Positions 9,204 through 17,028 of a stretch of DNA of 42,698 nt are shown in pieces (within the stretch, counting starts at the first letter, position 1; each line of letters starts with the position of its first letter). The notes under the pieces were generated by a model. That model saw only the letters and a list, made by a program, of their open reading frames with translations, had not been told where the DNA came from and made no database searches. Origin of the DNA: Methanomassiliicoccales archaeon (lineage in GTDB: Archaea > Thermoplasmatota > Thermoplasmata > Methanomassiliicoccales > JACIVX01); NCBI GenBank assembly GCA_038850735.1, contig JAWCLO010000012.1:1-42698 (forward strand), in the 5' to 3' direction. The translations under genes were made by a program, and so were the position numbers.

Positions 9204-10807
9204 CGAGATCTAGCTTGTTTTCGGTCATTAGTATATTCGCTGTCACTGCAATCCTGTTTGTGACAATCTTTCCTGCCATGTCTGGAGTTTCCGAAGCATT
9301 AATAATCGATATGCCAAATGTGATCTTTCAGGACGACTTTGAAGATAACAAATTGGACAGCTGGGAAGTAGGAGATAACAATCCATTGTCTGGTTACGAT
9401 TTTTGGGGCACTTCGCAGTATCGCGCATACAATGGAGATACGAGCGTTTGGTGTGCACAGAATGGGACTTATGGAATTTTATATTTGCCAAACTCCGTTC
9501 TTCATAAATACGATCAGAATATGAGTGCCTTTATGAGGTTGTATGTCGGCGATTTGCGTGGCTATGAATCAGTAAACTTAATATTTTACTACTGGGCACA
9601 AACGGGAACAATAAATCTCAACGATTTTTTTGAAGTAACATGCTGGACGGGGACAACGTGGATTAGGGTTTTTATGCAACCACAACCCATATCTTCTGGC
9701 TGGGAACAGGCAAACATTGAAATTCCTGTTCAGACCCAGTATATACAATTTAACTTCATCAGTGATAGCATAGTGGGATTGGGGCCGTATGAAGGCGTGT
9801 ACATCGATCAAGTCGTCTTGTTAGGCATCGATAAGAATCCGCCTAGTTCTTGCGTTGGAGAGCTTCAACCTTTCTATCGTTCGAATATTATACCAGTATT
9901 CATCTATGCGAATGATATTGGCGGTTCTGGGGTTAAATACTGTAAACTCTACTACAGATTCAATGAGTCATCCTCATATACGCTGTATGTTACTGAAGAA
10001 ACTCCCTCTGGCCTCTGGGAAACAAACGTTATTTTTTTCGATACCAACCTAGCGTGTGGAGAGGGCGTCTACGATTTCTATAGTGTAGCAATTGATTTTT
10101 GTTTGCAGGAAGAGGCGGCACCTGAAGAACCTGATGCCAGAACTGTTGTTGATCATTCAAAACCATTGGTACTTGCAGAAATAGCAGAAGAAAAGAATGA
10201 GTACGGATGGTATCGATCGGAGGTAACCATCGATCTTGCGGTAATCGATGAAATAAGTGTTGGCGGCACAATTTTCTATCGACTGGATTCGGAGGAGTGG
10301 TCAGAATATGAATCAAATATCACAATAACCTCAAGCGGTGAGCACGAGCTCCTTTATTTCGGTACTGATCGAGCGGGCAATCTAGGTATGACGAAGCGCG
10401 AGATTATTAAAATCGATTCTGAGGCACCAGCATTCATAGAGACCTCCTGTTCCGTTGACAAGGAAGAAAGAGCAGTTTCGTTAAACTGGTCTTCCGTCGA
10501 TTCGATCAGTGGCGTGCATCATTTTGAATTAATAATTGACGATGATAGTTTGTATTATAATTCCACCACAGCATCAGCTTTTGTAGACTGGCTAGGGACA
10601 GGTCATCACGAGTTGACGATCCGGGCCGTAGATTATGCGGGAAATCAAGTAGAGAAATACTACGAATTTACTTTTCCAGAAAAAGGAGAGCAGTTAGTTT
10701 TCGCGGGACTTTCAGCTACTGTTTGGGCAATAATAATAATCGCTTTGATAGCATTAACAGTCATCGGTTTCACAATGACAATGAAGTGGCGGAAACGAAA
10801 TAAATAA
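9200..10807 (+). CDS. Membrane-anchored extracellular protein with jelly-roll-like and Ig-like domains
   Basis: 535 aa. Signal peptide (1-33); a jelly-roll or ConA-like domain (about 42-210, opening with FQDDFEDNKLDSWEVG and closing with YIDQVVLLG); an Ig-like domain with paired cysteines (about 215-318); two further Ig-like modules (about 325-407 and 410-492, with RAGN and DYAGN turns typical of bacterial Ig-like repeats); a transmembrane helix (about 504-526); and a basic tail. No catalytic residues are evident, so it is probably a structural or binding partner. Its start overlaps the stop of the preceding gene (ATGA), implying co-expression and perhaps a shared surface complex. Domain names rest on sequence style, not on a profile search. 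Confidence 0.85.
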   Translation: MTRSSLFSVISIFAVTAILFVTIFPAMSGVSEALIIDMPNVIFQDDFEDNKLDSWEVGDNNPLSGYDFWGTSQYRAYNGDTSVWCAQNGTYGILYLPNSVLHKYDQNMSAFMRLYVGDLRGYESVNLIFYYWAQTGTINLNDFFEVTCWTGTTWIRVFMQPQPISSGWEQANIEIPVQTQYIQFNFISDSIVGLGPYEGVYIDQVVLLGIDKNPPSSCVGELQPFYRSNIIPVFIYANDIGGSGVKYCKLYYRFNESSSYTLYVTEETPSGLWETNVIFFDTNLACGEGVYDFYSVAIDFCLQEEAAPEEPDARTVVDHSKPLVLAEIAEEKNEYGWYRSEVTIDLAVIDEISVGGTIFYRLDSEEWSEYESNITITSSGEHELLYFGTDRAGNLGMTKREIIKIDSEAPAFIETSCSVDKEERAVSLNWSSVDSISGVHHFELIIDDDSLYYNSTTASAFVDWLGTGHHELTIRAVDYAGNQVEKYYEFTFPEKGEQLVFAGLSATVWAIIIIALIALTVIGFTMTMKWRKRNK

Positions 10808-11121
10808 CATGGATTAATGAGCTTATAGGAACCCAGGCGGATCCCATTTGACATGGAAACTATCCCTAAGAAAATGATAATATTAGACTTGACGAACTAC
10901 ACATGAAATGATCGCATCAACCTTTGAATTAATGATACTTGCTTAACGATGTTTCAATTAGATCACGAAAGAGTTAGCCTGAATCTCTTGCTCAATTCAG
11001 CGAGTCACTGCGAGAAAAATAAACCAAACGACTCACGATTATCTAGATCCGATTCAATGCACAAAACACTTTTTTCCTCGAGTCACTCAAAAATCGCACT
11101 GTAAAGCTTTCTTCTAAAACT
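10808..11121. other. Intergenic, no gene seen
   Basis: This AT-rich spacer lies downstream of the plus-strand surface-protein operon and of the minus-strand decayed gene. All frames are broken by frequent stops, and no terminator with a clear poly-T run was found. Confidence 0.4.
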
Positions 11122-11460
11122 CTATGCCTGCCACCTTTTAAACATAACAGTTACAGATTCATCCTCCGTTTCTTTTGTAATCACAAGGTTTTCGATCCGG
11201 CCCACAAAATAACCGGGTATTTTACCATCGTAATTAGAAAAAAAGACTGCCGGTTTGTTTTCAACAATCTTGCTCATCAACCAATCAAGATTCTGAAATC
11301 AGCTCTCACGCGCAGCCATTCGATCCACAACGCTCACCTTCAGAAAGCCCTCTTTTGGGATCTGCAATTGTTACAGCGTCGTGAGAAGATCCTCTCCTCA
11401 TTATGATCCTCTTTAATCACCTCTCCGTCTTACAAAATAGGCGCCCACTCGTCGCATCAT
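11122..11460 (-). pseudogene. Decayed gene for a small protein of about 110 aa
   Basis: Read on the minus strand, the last 50 codons are clean and protein-like (SNYDGKIPGYFVGRIENL, then a charged segment ending FKRWQA and TAG at 11122). The same frame extends upstream through one TGA (context AARES-stop-FQNLDW, where a Trp codon would fit) to a PKEGFLKVSVVDRMAARES stretch. Before that, a TAA and apparent frameshifts lead through DGEVIKEDHNEERI to an ATG at 11460 (MMRRVGAYFV). The total of 339 bases equals 113 codons. At least two stops plus frameshifts point to a pseudogene rather than a single sequencing error. I do not recognise the family. Confidence 0.6.
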
Positions 11461-11658
11461 TGCAGGTTGTCCAGTAGATTATTGTGACTGACATGCTTCC
11501 ATAGCATATACATATTCGAATTCGATTGGCTCACAAGGATCAATTATTTGTATTGAATTGACGGAGCGTTCGACTCTGAACAATGCTGATTTGTATCACG
11601 TGATCCATAGATTTGGTTTTAATGGAAATTCCATTTTTGACATTGATGAATCCAGATG

Positions 11659-11691
11659 AATGTTCCAAATGAGAATGAGATCTGGAACATT
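11659..11691 (-). terminator. Hairpin immediately after the dph6 stop codon
   Basis: A perfect 9-base inverted repeat, AATGTTCCA and TGGAACATT, is separated by 15 bases and lies three bases past the TGA of the Dph6-like gene. There is no poly-T tract directly after it on the minus strand, so it could protect or process the 3' end, or mark a protein-binding site, rather than act as a classic terminator. Confidence 0.4.
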
Positions 11692-11693
11692 TG

Positions 11694-12362
11694 TCAATCA
11701 GAAGAAGAAACATCAATGAGCCAATATCCATTAATCCAGACCTTGTCGCCAAGCATAAACCGAACAGGTTGTCGAAAAATAGGTCCATCGAAGACAAATG
11801 TATGGTACTCGCCCATTTCTCCGCAGTAGGTTAGATCCTTTCCAAAATGATCAGCCCTCAACCTATCAAGCAGGTCAATCCATTTCTCATCGACATTTAT
11901 GCCGAGACATTCTTCACCAAAGAATTTGGAATTCGCAGAGACGATTAAGGCCTTGAATCCCGATCGAATAAAATCTATCAACAACTGTTTTTGATCAATA
12001 TTCCATAAAGGGAAATGAGCTTGCAATCCTACATCTGCGCAAACCCTCTCGCACCACCGCCTATTTTGCTCAATATCGATATCACCGAAAATAATACCTC
12101 TTATACCCATTGACTTAAGTTCTTTGAGAGAGTGCTTGAACTGGACTTCGTAATCATCGCCATCGACTTCCACTTGTTTCAAGTCAAATCCGATGCATTC
12201 GGATTGCATCCGGATAAGTGATGCTCTTAATCCATGGAAGGCCACCCTGCCACTTTCCTTCCTATATGTGTTAAGGAGATATTTTACATCAAATCCAAGC
12301 TGTAAACATTTCCAGAGCGCATAACAGCTGTCCTTTCCACCGCTCCATGAGCATGCAAACAC
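11694..12362 (-). CDS. dph6: Diphthine--ammonia ligase family ATP-PPase (Dph6-like)
   Basis: 222 aa, the usual length for archaeal DUF71/COG2102 proteins. The N-terminal PP-loop SGGKDS (residues 7-12) binds ATP. The C-terminal region GEMGEYHTFVFDGPIF is the family signature. The known family member Dph6 adds the amide in the last step of diphthamide formation on elongation factor 2, using ATP and ammonium. The start is GTG at 12362, the only start-type codon shortly before the PP-loop and followed at once by a beta strand; no strong Shine-Dalgarno is visible. It stands alone, with a hairpin right after its stop. Confidence 0.85.
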   Translation of the reverse strand: MFACSWSGGKDSCYALWKCLQLGFDVKYLLNTYRKESGRVAFHGLRASLIRMQSECIGFDLKQVEVDGDDYEVQFKHSLKELKSMGIRGIIFGDIDIEQNRRWCERVCADVGLQAHFPLWNIDQKQLLIDFIRSGFKALIVSANSKFFGEECLGINVDEKWIDLLDRLRADHFGKDLTYCGEMGEYHTFVFDGPIFRQPVRFMLGDKVWINGYWLIDVSSSD

Positions 12363-12603
12363 GAATGTGAAATGGAAGAAACCATAATCATAATTTCGTT
12401 ACGAGAGAGGCGATAAATGAGATTAGCACGGAAAATAGTAAATTTAGCTGCTAGCCTTTGTGCGAAATGAATCTTATCTCCAGATTTTAGAAATTGCATC
12501 TCTGGCATATTTGTTTTTTTTAATAATATTAAGAAAAATCTCGTTTTCTTTGTGTGATGCGGAATCGCTCAAGGAAATTTCGAAAGTAAGCTCCATGCGA
12601 TCT

Positions 12604-12879
12604 TCACTCTGACGATGCTTCCAAACCATGACAATTATATACCATGGCCAAAGCCCGCATATCCACGTTATCAATGGATTCGATTAATGACATCAATTCA
12701 AAAAGATCGAAAGCTTCTACCACACCTACGCTTCCGATATCTTTCGTATGTGCAACCTTGTACCTGATATCGAGAACCGAAAGTCTAGATGCAAAAATTC
12801 TGATAATTGGTGTGGATATCCTCGTTTCTATTACTGGACATGTCGAAAGTTGAGGACAACAATCAATGTGCAGTATCAT
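12604..12879 (-). CDS. Possible small hypothetical protein
   Basis: 91 codons from ATG at 12879. The central part (SVGVVEAFDLFELMSLIESI) looks like a genuine amphipathic helix region and the composition is normal, but no family is recognised. The upstream frame stays open for 15 more codons with no better start. Eight bases after its stop, a 40-codon frame from 12596 to 12474 (MELTFEISLSDS to RDAISKIWR) begins in another frame, so the two might be one frameshifted gene. The antisense frame at 12644-12853 is judged a shadow. Confidence 0.3.
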   Translation of the reverse strand: MILHIDCCPQLSTCPVIETRISTPIIRIFASRLSVLDIRYKVAHTKDIGSVGVVEAFDLFELMSLIESIDNVDMRALAMVYNCHGLEASSE

Positions 12880-13519
12880 AACGAGGATATAACTGAGCAG
12901 TATGATTCATGGCGCTCTTCCACGGACGAATGTACATCTGCTGGGAGATTAGCAAATAAATTACTGAAAAAGTGACTATAAGACTAGGCATTTAATTTCT
13001 TCTATTTCGTAAAATTCGCAGTAAATTTTGCGAGAAAATAGCCGCTTATCATTGTACCATCAGATCGGGAAATTAGCTGCCGTCATCACTTTAAATAAGA
13101 CATCAAAACATCATTGGACAATAAATAAACTCCAGTTGAAAAACTTCTGCAAAATTCGCCGATGTGATTAGTGAACGTAACTTTTTCGAGCGAGTACGCG
13201 GACTCGCGGTTTCCATCAACAACGTGAATTAATGCCTTTGTTCTCATTGCATTGATTACCTTTTTTTAGGTGAAGCGCTACAAGCTCAAAAAATGAGGGG
13301 GTGCAATATTTTATTGAGTACACCTCTGACGAAGTCGCCAATGCAAAATTTGAGATTCAAAACTGAAATAACTAATGGCAAAACCCAAATTCTCCACACA
13401 AATCCAGTGCAGAAAATGTTTTGTTTATTGATTGCTCGACATGTTTGCAATACTCGGATTCATTAATGTGTAGTGGAATCTCTTTAGGCGACGCGGATAA
13501 TGCTATGGGATTTTTTGCG
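12880..13519. other. Intergenic, with a hairpin and two copies of a short motif
   Basis: No gene supported. A short hairpin with 6-base arms GCGAGT and ACTCGC occurs at 13190-13207. TTCTGCAAAATTCGCC at 13145-13160 and the related AAAATTCGCAGTAAATTTTGCGAG at 13011-13034 match intergenic copies elsewhere in the window. Confidence 0.35.
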
Positions 13520-13849
13520 TTATTCCAAATAATCTATTGATATTTTTCCTTTTGAGAGTGCCAAATTTTTTGAGAGCATTCCAGCCTCCAGCCATGCCGC
13601 ATTTATAACCCCAGCTGGACACAGACAAGTCGAGCTCATTTTTGCCTTCTTAAAGCATTCCCATATTCGACTATTTGGTTTGTCTGCTATGTCTGTCAAA
13701 GTTAATCTGCCGAGCATTTCAATAAACTCTCTGACATTATTGCAGTCAGTTTCCACTTCAATTTCAAAATCTCCGTCATCATTTTGTTTGACTGAGATAA
13801 CAGTTGACTTACCGCAGACGCTCATGTTGACACGCACCTTAGACACCAT
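13520..13849 (-). CDS. DUF6951-like small cysteine-containing protein
   Basis: 109 aa. The pattern resembles the archaeal DUF6951 family: an early SVCGKSTVISV strand, a conserved TDCNNVREF segment, and a C-terminal STCLCPAGVINAAWLEAG with a C-x-C pair. Function is unknown; the conserved cysteines suggest metal or Fe-S binding, which is inference. It starts with ATG at 13849 and is divergent from the Fe-S protein at 13984. The 134-base shared promoter region holds a TTTCAA-N5-TTGAAA palindrome 29 bases from this start, so it may belong to the same regulon as the ACR3 and permease operons. Confidence 0.7.
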   Translation of the reverse strand: MVSKVRVNMSVCGKSTVISVKQNDDGDFEIEVETDCNNVREFIEMLGRLTLTDIADKPNSRIWECFKKAKMSSTCLCPAGVINAAWLEAGMLSKNLALSKGKISIDYLE

Positions 13850-13877
13850 CTTTTCACCACGAATTTCCGTCAGGTAT

Positions 13878-13894
13878 TTTCAAAAAAATTGAAA
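13878..13894. promoter_or_regulatory. Palindromic operator candidate between the DUF6951-like and Fe-S protein genes
   Basis: TTTCAA-AAAAA-TTGAAA, a perfect 6-base inverted repeat with a 5-base A-only centre. It is 29 bases before the start of the minus-strand gene, where transcription would begin, and about 90 bases before the plus-strand gene. The same half-sites recur at 16339-16389, 20867-20884 and 21219-21235. Confidence 0.6.
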
Positions 13895-13983
13895 TATCCT
13901 ACCATTACTTAATTCTATTGTAACTGCCAAAATAGTAACGCCGTTTCGGCAAATTATGCTGTAATGGCCGGTGATGATGTTAT

Positions 13984-14532
13984 ATGACGATTCAAAATTG
14001 GATGCTCGAAGAGAGGCTTCCCTGCATTGCTGACGGTAGAAAGATAAGAGTCAGATATCGACTTGAAGGAAATATATGCGTACTTTTGCCATACCTCGCG
14101 AGTGATAAACCAAATTCTAGTTTTGATGAGGATGCTGGTGTGCTTTCCTACAAATATGGACAAAGAGTAATTTCAATTGATAGGTATGGCCGTGTCGGAA
14201 TCACTCAATTGACTGACCTAGAAGAGGCCGAATCAGTCATTAAGGAGATAGCCGCTTGGATTAATGATGTTGAGAGAAGGAAGGATAAGATCGATCCACT
14301 GGGTTACAAGAAAAGGAAACGAGTGACAGTAGTTGATATTCTTAGATTGATGCCAAGGACAAATTGTGGAAAATGCAGGTACCCAACATGTTTAGCTTTC
14401 GTCGTTGACCTTTTAGAAGATAAGGTGCGACTTGAATCGTGCGAGGTCCTCAAAGATCGTAAATACATTGATGCCAGAAAAAGCGTTGCGAAGTTGCTCC
14501 TTGATGCCGGCTTGGATGGTGAGTCTAAATGA
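13984..14532 (+). CDS. Fe-S protein with C-terminal 4Fe-4S domain (PF04060-like)
   Basis: 182 aa. The C-terminal part has the four-cysteine pattern CGKC-x4-C-x16-C (Cys128, 131, 136, 153) of the PF04060 4Fe-4S domain found in corrinoid Fe-S proteins and some reductases. The N-terminal 100 residues contain LPCIADGRKIRVR and a YGQRVISIDRYGRVGI segment typical of an archaeal (Fe-S)-binding protein group of unknown role. The cluster suggests electron transfer or sensing; partners are unknown. It starts with ATG at 13984, and its TGA overlaps the ATG of the next gene, so the two are coupled. It is divergent from the DUF6951-like gene, with a shared palindrome. Confidence 0.75.
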   Translation: MTIQNWMLEERLPCIADGRKIRVRYRLEGNICVLLPYLASDKPNSSFDEDAGVLSYKYGQRVISIDRYGRVGITQLTDLEEAESVIKEIAAWINDVERRKDKIDPLGYKKRKRVTVVDILRLMPRTNCGKCRYPTCLAFVVDLLEDKVRLESCEVLKDRKYIDARKSVAKLLLDAGLDGESK

Positions 14533-14837
14533 CTACTAGTAAATTCGTTTTAAGAAAGCTCTGCTCTGGGATTGAAGAATATGAAGCGACGCCACATGAA
14601 CCCATGAAAATAGATTTGGCGGCCCTCGAATCGCGTATAAAAGAAAGAGGGATTGGAGAGACTTCACTCTCACCGGTTTTCTTGCTTCTGCTTATGGAGA
14701 AAAATGGAGCAGTCTGTCACATATACTCAAATGGGAAAATCCTCATCAAAGCAAACTTGAGAGAAGAAGCATTAGAGGCTTGCGAATTAATCTACAATGT
14801 TGCTGAAGGCTACATGAACTGTCAAATAGATACCTGA
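14529..14837 (+). CDS. Small protein coupled to the Fe-S protein
   Basis: 102 aa. It overlaps the upstream Fe-S gene by ATGA. It contains CHIYSNGKILIKANLREEAL, followed by a helix. This beta-beta-helix pattern resembles the YGQRVISIDRYGRVGI plus EEAESVIKEI segment in its neighbour, so the two may share a fold and pair with each other. No catalytic motif is seen. Function unknown; probably an accessory subunit of the Fe-S protein. Confidence 0.7.
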   Translation: MTTSKFVLRKLCSGIEEYEATPHEPMKIDLAALESRIKERGIGETSLSPVFLLLLMEKNGAVCHIYSNGKILIKANLREEALEACELIYNVAEGYMNCQIDT

Positions 14838-15011
14838 TGCCAAGTTCTAGCTATAAGAAAAGCCAGGATTGCACTTGCCCACTCACCCAATAGATCGCTG
14901 TGCACGAGGCGATTGAAACGGCGATGAGTTTGACGAAATATCTCAAGCATCCAATTAACACCTTGAGGTACGTTACCAATTCAGTATTATCCTCTTGGGC
15001 TGAGCTTTTAT

Positions 15012-15947
15012 CTACGATCTATCAATTTGATATTCTTTTAGTTTCCCCATAGCTTTTCTTAATCCAATCAGACCATTGACAACGGATTGCACACGCACCC
15101 AGGGAATGCCAACATACATTTCGTTATCTCTCAGTTTCCCTGCGTATCTACATCCATAACATCCAAGCGAAAAATTGACATTTCCCGTTTTTATAGGTAT
15201 TGTTGTTGAGTCACCACAGCATGCTTGCATACCGGCAAAGTTTGCGACAATTCGGGGACCACCACTATCGTAAATAAGCGCGTTGGCAATCCACATGGCC
15301 TGTTTCGGGAGGCACGTTAAGATAACAACATCCGGTGGTCTATCATAGCTCTGTAATGGCCCCACCAATGTTCCAACAGCGCTACCAATATCTAACTTCG
15401 GAACTTCTGCCATAATCCTCGCAGCAGCTTCTACAGATGCTGCGAGACCATGCATATAGGGTACCTTTCCGGATTTGACTTTCTCAGGAAGGTCAGATAT
15501 GCCAAAGGCAGCTCGTGCTGCCACGCAAGCATGAGCATCAGCAGGAAGATAGAGAGAAGCCCCTAGGGATGCCATATGGACAGACACGCAATGACGCAAA
15601 GGCATTTCAGCCTTCTTAAAGTGTTGAGGTATTGAATCCGCTGGCTTTAGCAATTTTACACCAACGGGAGCTTTTCGCAGATCTAGCAATCCCACAAAAC
15701 TCTTCGATATTGCAAAGAGTTCCTTGTTGTTAAATTCTTCAGAATTGGTCAGTTCCACAGCGGGTTTGGATGGGATGGTAATTGCATGCACAGGGCATTG
15801 ATCTTCGCAGATGCCGCATAAGGAACATTGATCGGCATTCATTAGATGCGGCATATCCTCCCCTAATTCGATTGCATTATTGGGGCATATGTCGGCACAT
15901 ATTCCGCAGAGAGTACATTTGTCTGGATCAAACAATAATTTTGTCAT
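15012..15947 (-). CDS. Ferredoxin-DUF169 fusion protein
   Basis: 311 aa from the ATG at 15947. Two [4Fe-4S] motifs come first (CTLCGICADIC at 11-21, CSLCGICEDQC at 41-51), then a DUF169 (COG2043) domain with PVGVKLL, HACVAARAAFG and a late cysteine-rich stretch (QACCGD, LGCYGCR). DUF169 proteins are of unknown function and often occur near Fe-S or metal proteins; the added ferredoxin head suggests redox delivery to that domain. A TTG at 15971 is in frame but less likely. It overlaps the upstream DGC-domain gene by 20 bases and is clearly co-transcribed. The stop is TAG. Confidence 0.8.
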   Translation of the reverse strand: MTKLLFDPDKCTLCGICADICPNNAIELGEDMPHLMNADQCSLCGICEDQCPVHAITIPSKPAVELTNSEEFNNKELFAISKSFVGLLDLRKAPVGVKLLKPADSIPQHFKKAEMPLRHCVSVHMASLGASLYLPADAHACVAARAAFGISDLPEKVKSGKVPYMHGLAASVEAAARIMAEVPKLDIGSAVGTLVGPLQSYDRPPDVVILTCLPKQAMWIANALIYDSGGPRIVANFAGMQACCGDSTTIPIKTGNVNFSLGCYGCRYAGKLRDNEMYVGIPWVRVQSVVNGLIGLRKAMGKLKEYQIDRS

Positions 15948-16335
15948 ACCATCGCCTTTCAATTTCCTCAATTACTCTTCTCTTTATTCTCTCAACTTCT
16001 TTCTTATTGAAATCCGGCGTCATGTTCTTTTTAATTCCGCAGTCTTTTGTTAGTTCGATCGATACATCAGGTGATCGTTCTCTTTTTTGCAATATTTCCG
16101 AAGCGCATTTCATCGAGCATCCATCTAAAACAACTACAAAATCAGCGCTCTTCAAATTTTCAAGTGCCGTTTTTCTTCTAAGACCGAGCGCAGGTAAGCA
16201 GAGGAGTTGATAATCATCCAGGTGCTCAAGAACAAGTTCTCTAACTGCATGATCAGACATCGTGCCCGTATTCGATGCACCACTGCAGCTTATGAGTAAA
16301 ATCTTCTTATGGGCTTTTTTTAGAGTTTCTTGCAT
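15928..16335 (-). CDS. DGC-domain putative zinc-binding protein
   Basis: 135 aa. LLISCSGASNTGTMSDHAV near the N-terminus and VVLDGCSMKCASEIL in the middle (the Asp-Gly-Cys that names the DGC family) identify a putative zinc-binding protein. The C-terminus is a charged helix. A paralogue lies at 18848-19267. It is the first gene of a two-gene operon with the ferredoxin-DUF169 fusion. The ATG at 16335 lies about 27 bases from a TTTAAATA box, so the mRNA is probably leaderless. Operator-like half-sites flank that box. Function unknown; metal or sulfur handling is inferred from residues and neighbours. Confidence 0.8.
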   Translation of the reverse strand: MQETLKKAHKKILLISCSGASNTGTMSDHAVRELVLEHLDDYQLLCLPALGLRRKTALENLKSADFVVVLDGCSMKCASEILQKRERSPDVSIELTKDCGIKKNMTPDFNKKEVERIKRRVIEEIERRWYDKIIV

Positions 16336-16338
16336 GGT

Positions 16339-16389
16339 ATTTCAAAATGTTTTGGAGGTATTTAAAAGTATTTAAAATTATTTTGAAAT
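16339..16389 (-). promoter_or_regulatory. TATA boxes flanked by widely spaced operator half-sites upstream of the DGC-DUF169 operon
   Basis: Two TTTAAATA boxes (16359-16366 and 16369-16376, minus strand) lie 27 and 37 bases from the start codon. They are bracketed by a perfect 10-base inverted repeat, ATTTCAAAAT (16339-16348) and ATTTTGAAAT (16380-16389). The arms contain the TTTCAA/TTGAAA half-sites seen at three other promoters, but 31 bases apart instead of 5-6. That layout fits a looped or cooperative repressor, or a degenerate variant. Confidence 0.5.
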
Positions 16390-17028
16390 GACCTTATCAA
16401 TCTTCATCAAAAAAACAACGAGGGCGACCATAGCAGCATGAGAAATTACAAGAATATTTAGATCGGATCCTGATTTTTGATTCAATCTTCAAACTAGGCA
16501 TTCGAATCGCTAGTTTCGTTTCGAAAAATTCGGTTTCACACTACAAGAAAGATGGAAGCCGGTATCAAGACATGAGATTATATGCAACGAGTGAATGAAA
16601 CTGCACATGCTTTACTGTAAATTAAATCTCTATTTCCAATACGTGTTTTGATATATTTGGAATTACGAGACAAATCGTACGTGAAATCAATGCTCAGAAA
16701 ATGATCGGTTTTTAATCATTGCAGATTGATCACAATGCTGAAGAATGGAGTGAGTAGTCACAGATGAATATTGAAGAACGATTTCTGGGTGCTTATGATT
16801 CACCAATTCCATCTAATTAAATCAACAAAGCCATATATTTGAGATGTATTGAAGGAAAAATTCTTAATAGCTAATTCTTAGAACTTGTAGACACGTGTAA
16901 ACCAATGAATGATGTTCGTTTCTACTAAAACTTATGTATTAATCGAAATCGACCTATTAGCGAAAACTTATACACTATCATCGTGGAAAAAAATGATGAA
17001 TAAAGTCATTACAAAAGAGGGACTAACC
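16390..17028. other. Intergenic leader of the cysteine desulfurase gene; no other gene seen
   Basis: No gene supported. A 40-codon in-frame extension of the cysteine desulfurase from 16909 is open but unlike the family and lacks a Shine-Dalgarno. GAGG at 17017-17020, eight bases before the ATG at 17029, supports the shorter start. No operator palindrome like those of the neighbours was found here. Confidence 0.45.

Noticed and set aside
12474-12596. 40-codon minus-strand frame before dph6
   Set aside because: Short, with no ribosome binding site and no family; it might be the tail of a frameshifted version of the 12604-12879 frame, which is noted there.
16909-17028. 40-residue N-terminal extension of the cysteine desulfurase
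   Set aside because: It does not resemble the family, lacks a ribosome binding site, and the ATG at 17029 has GAGG at the right distance.
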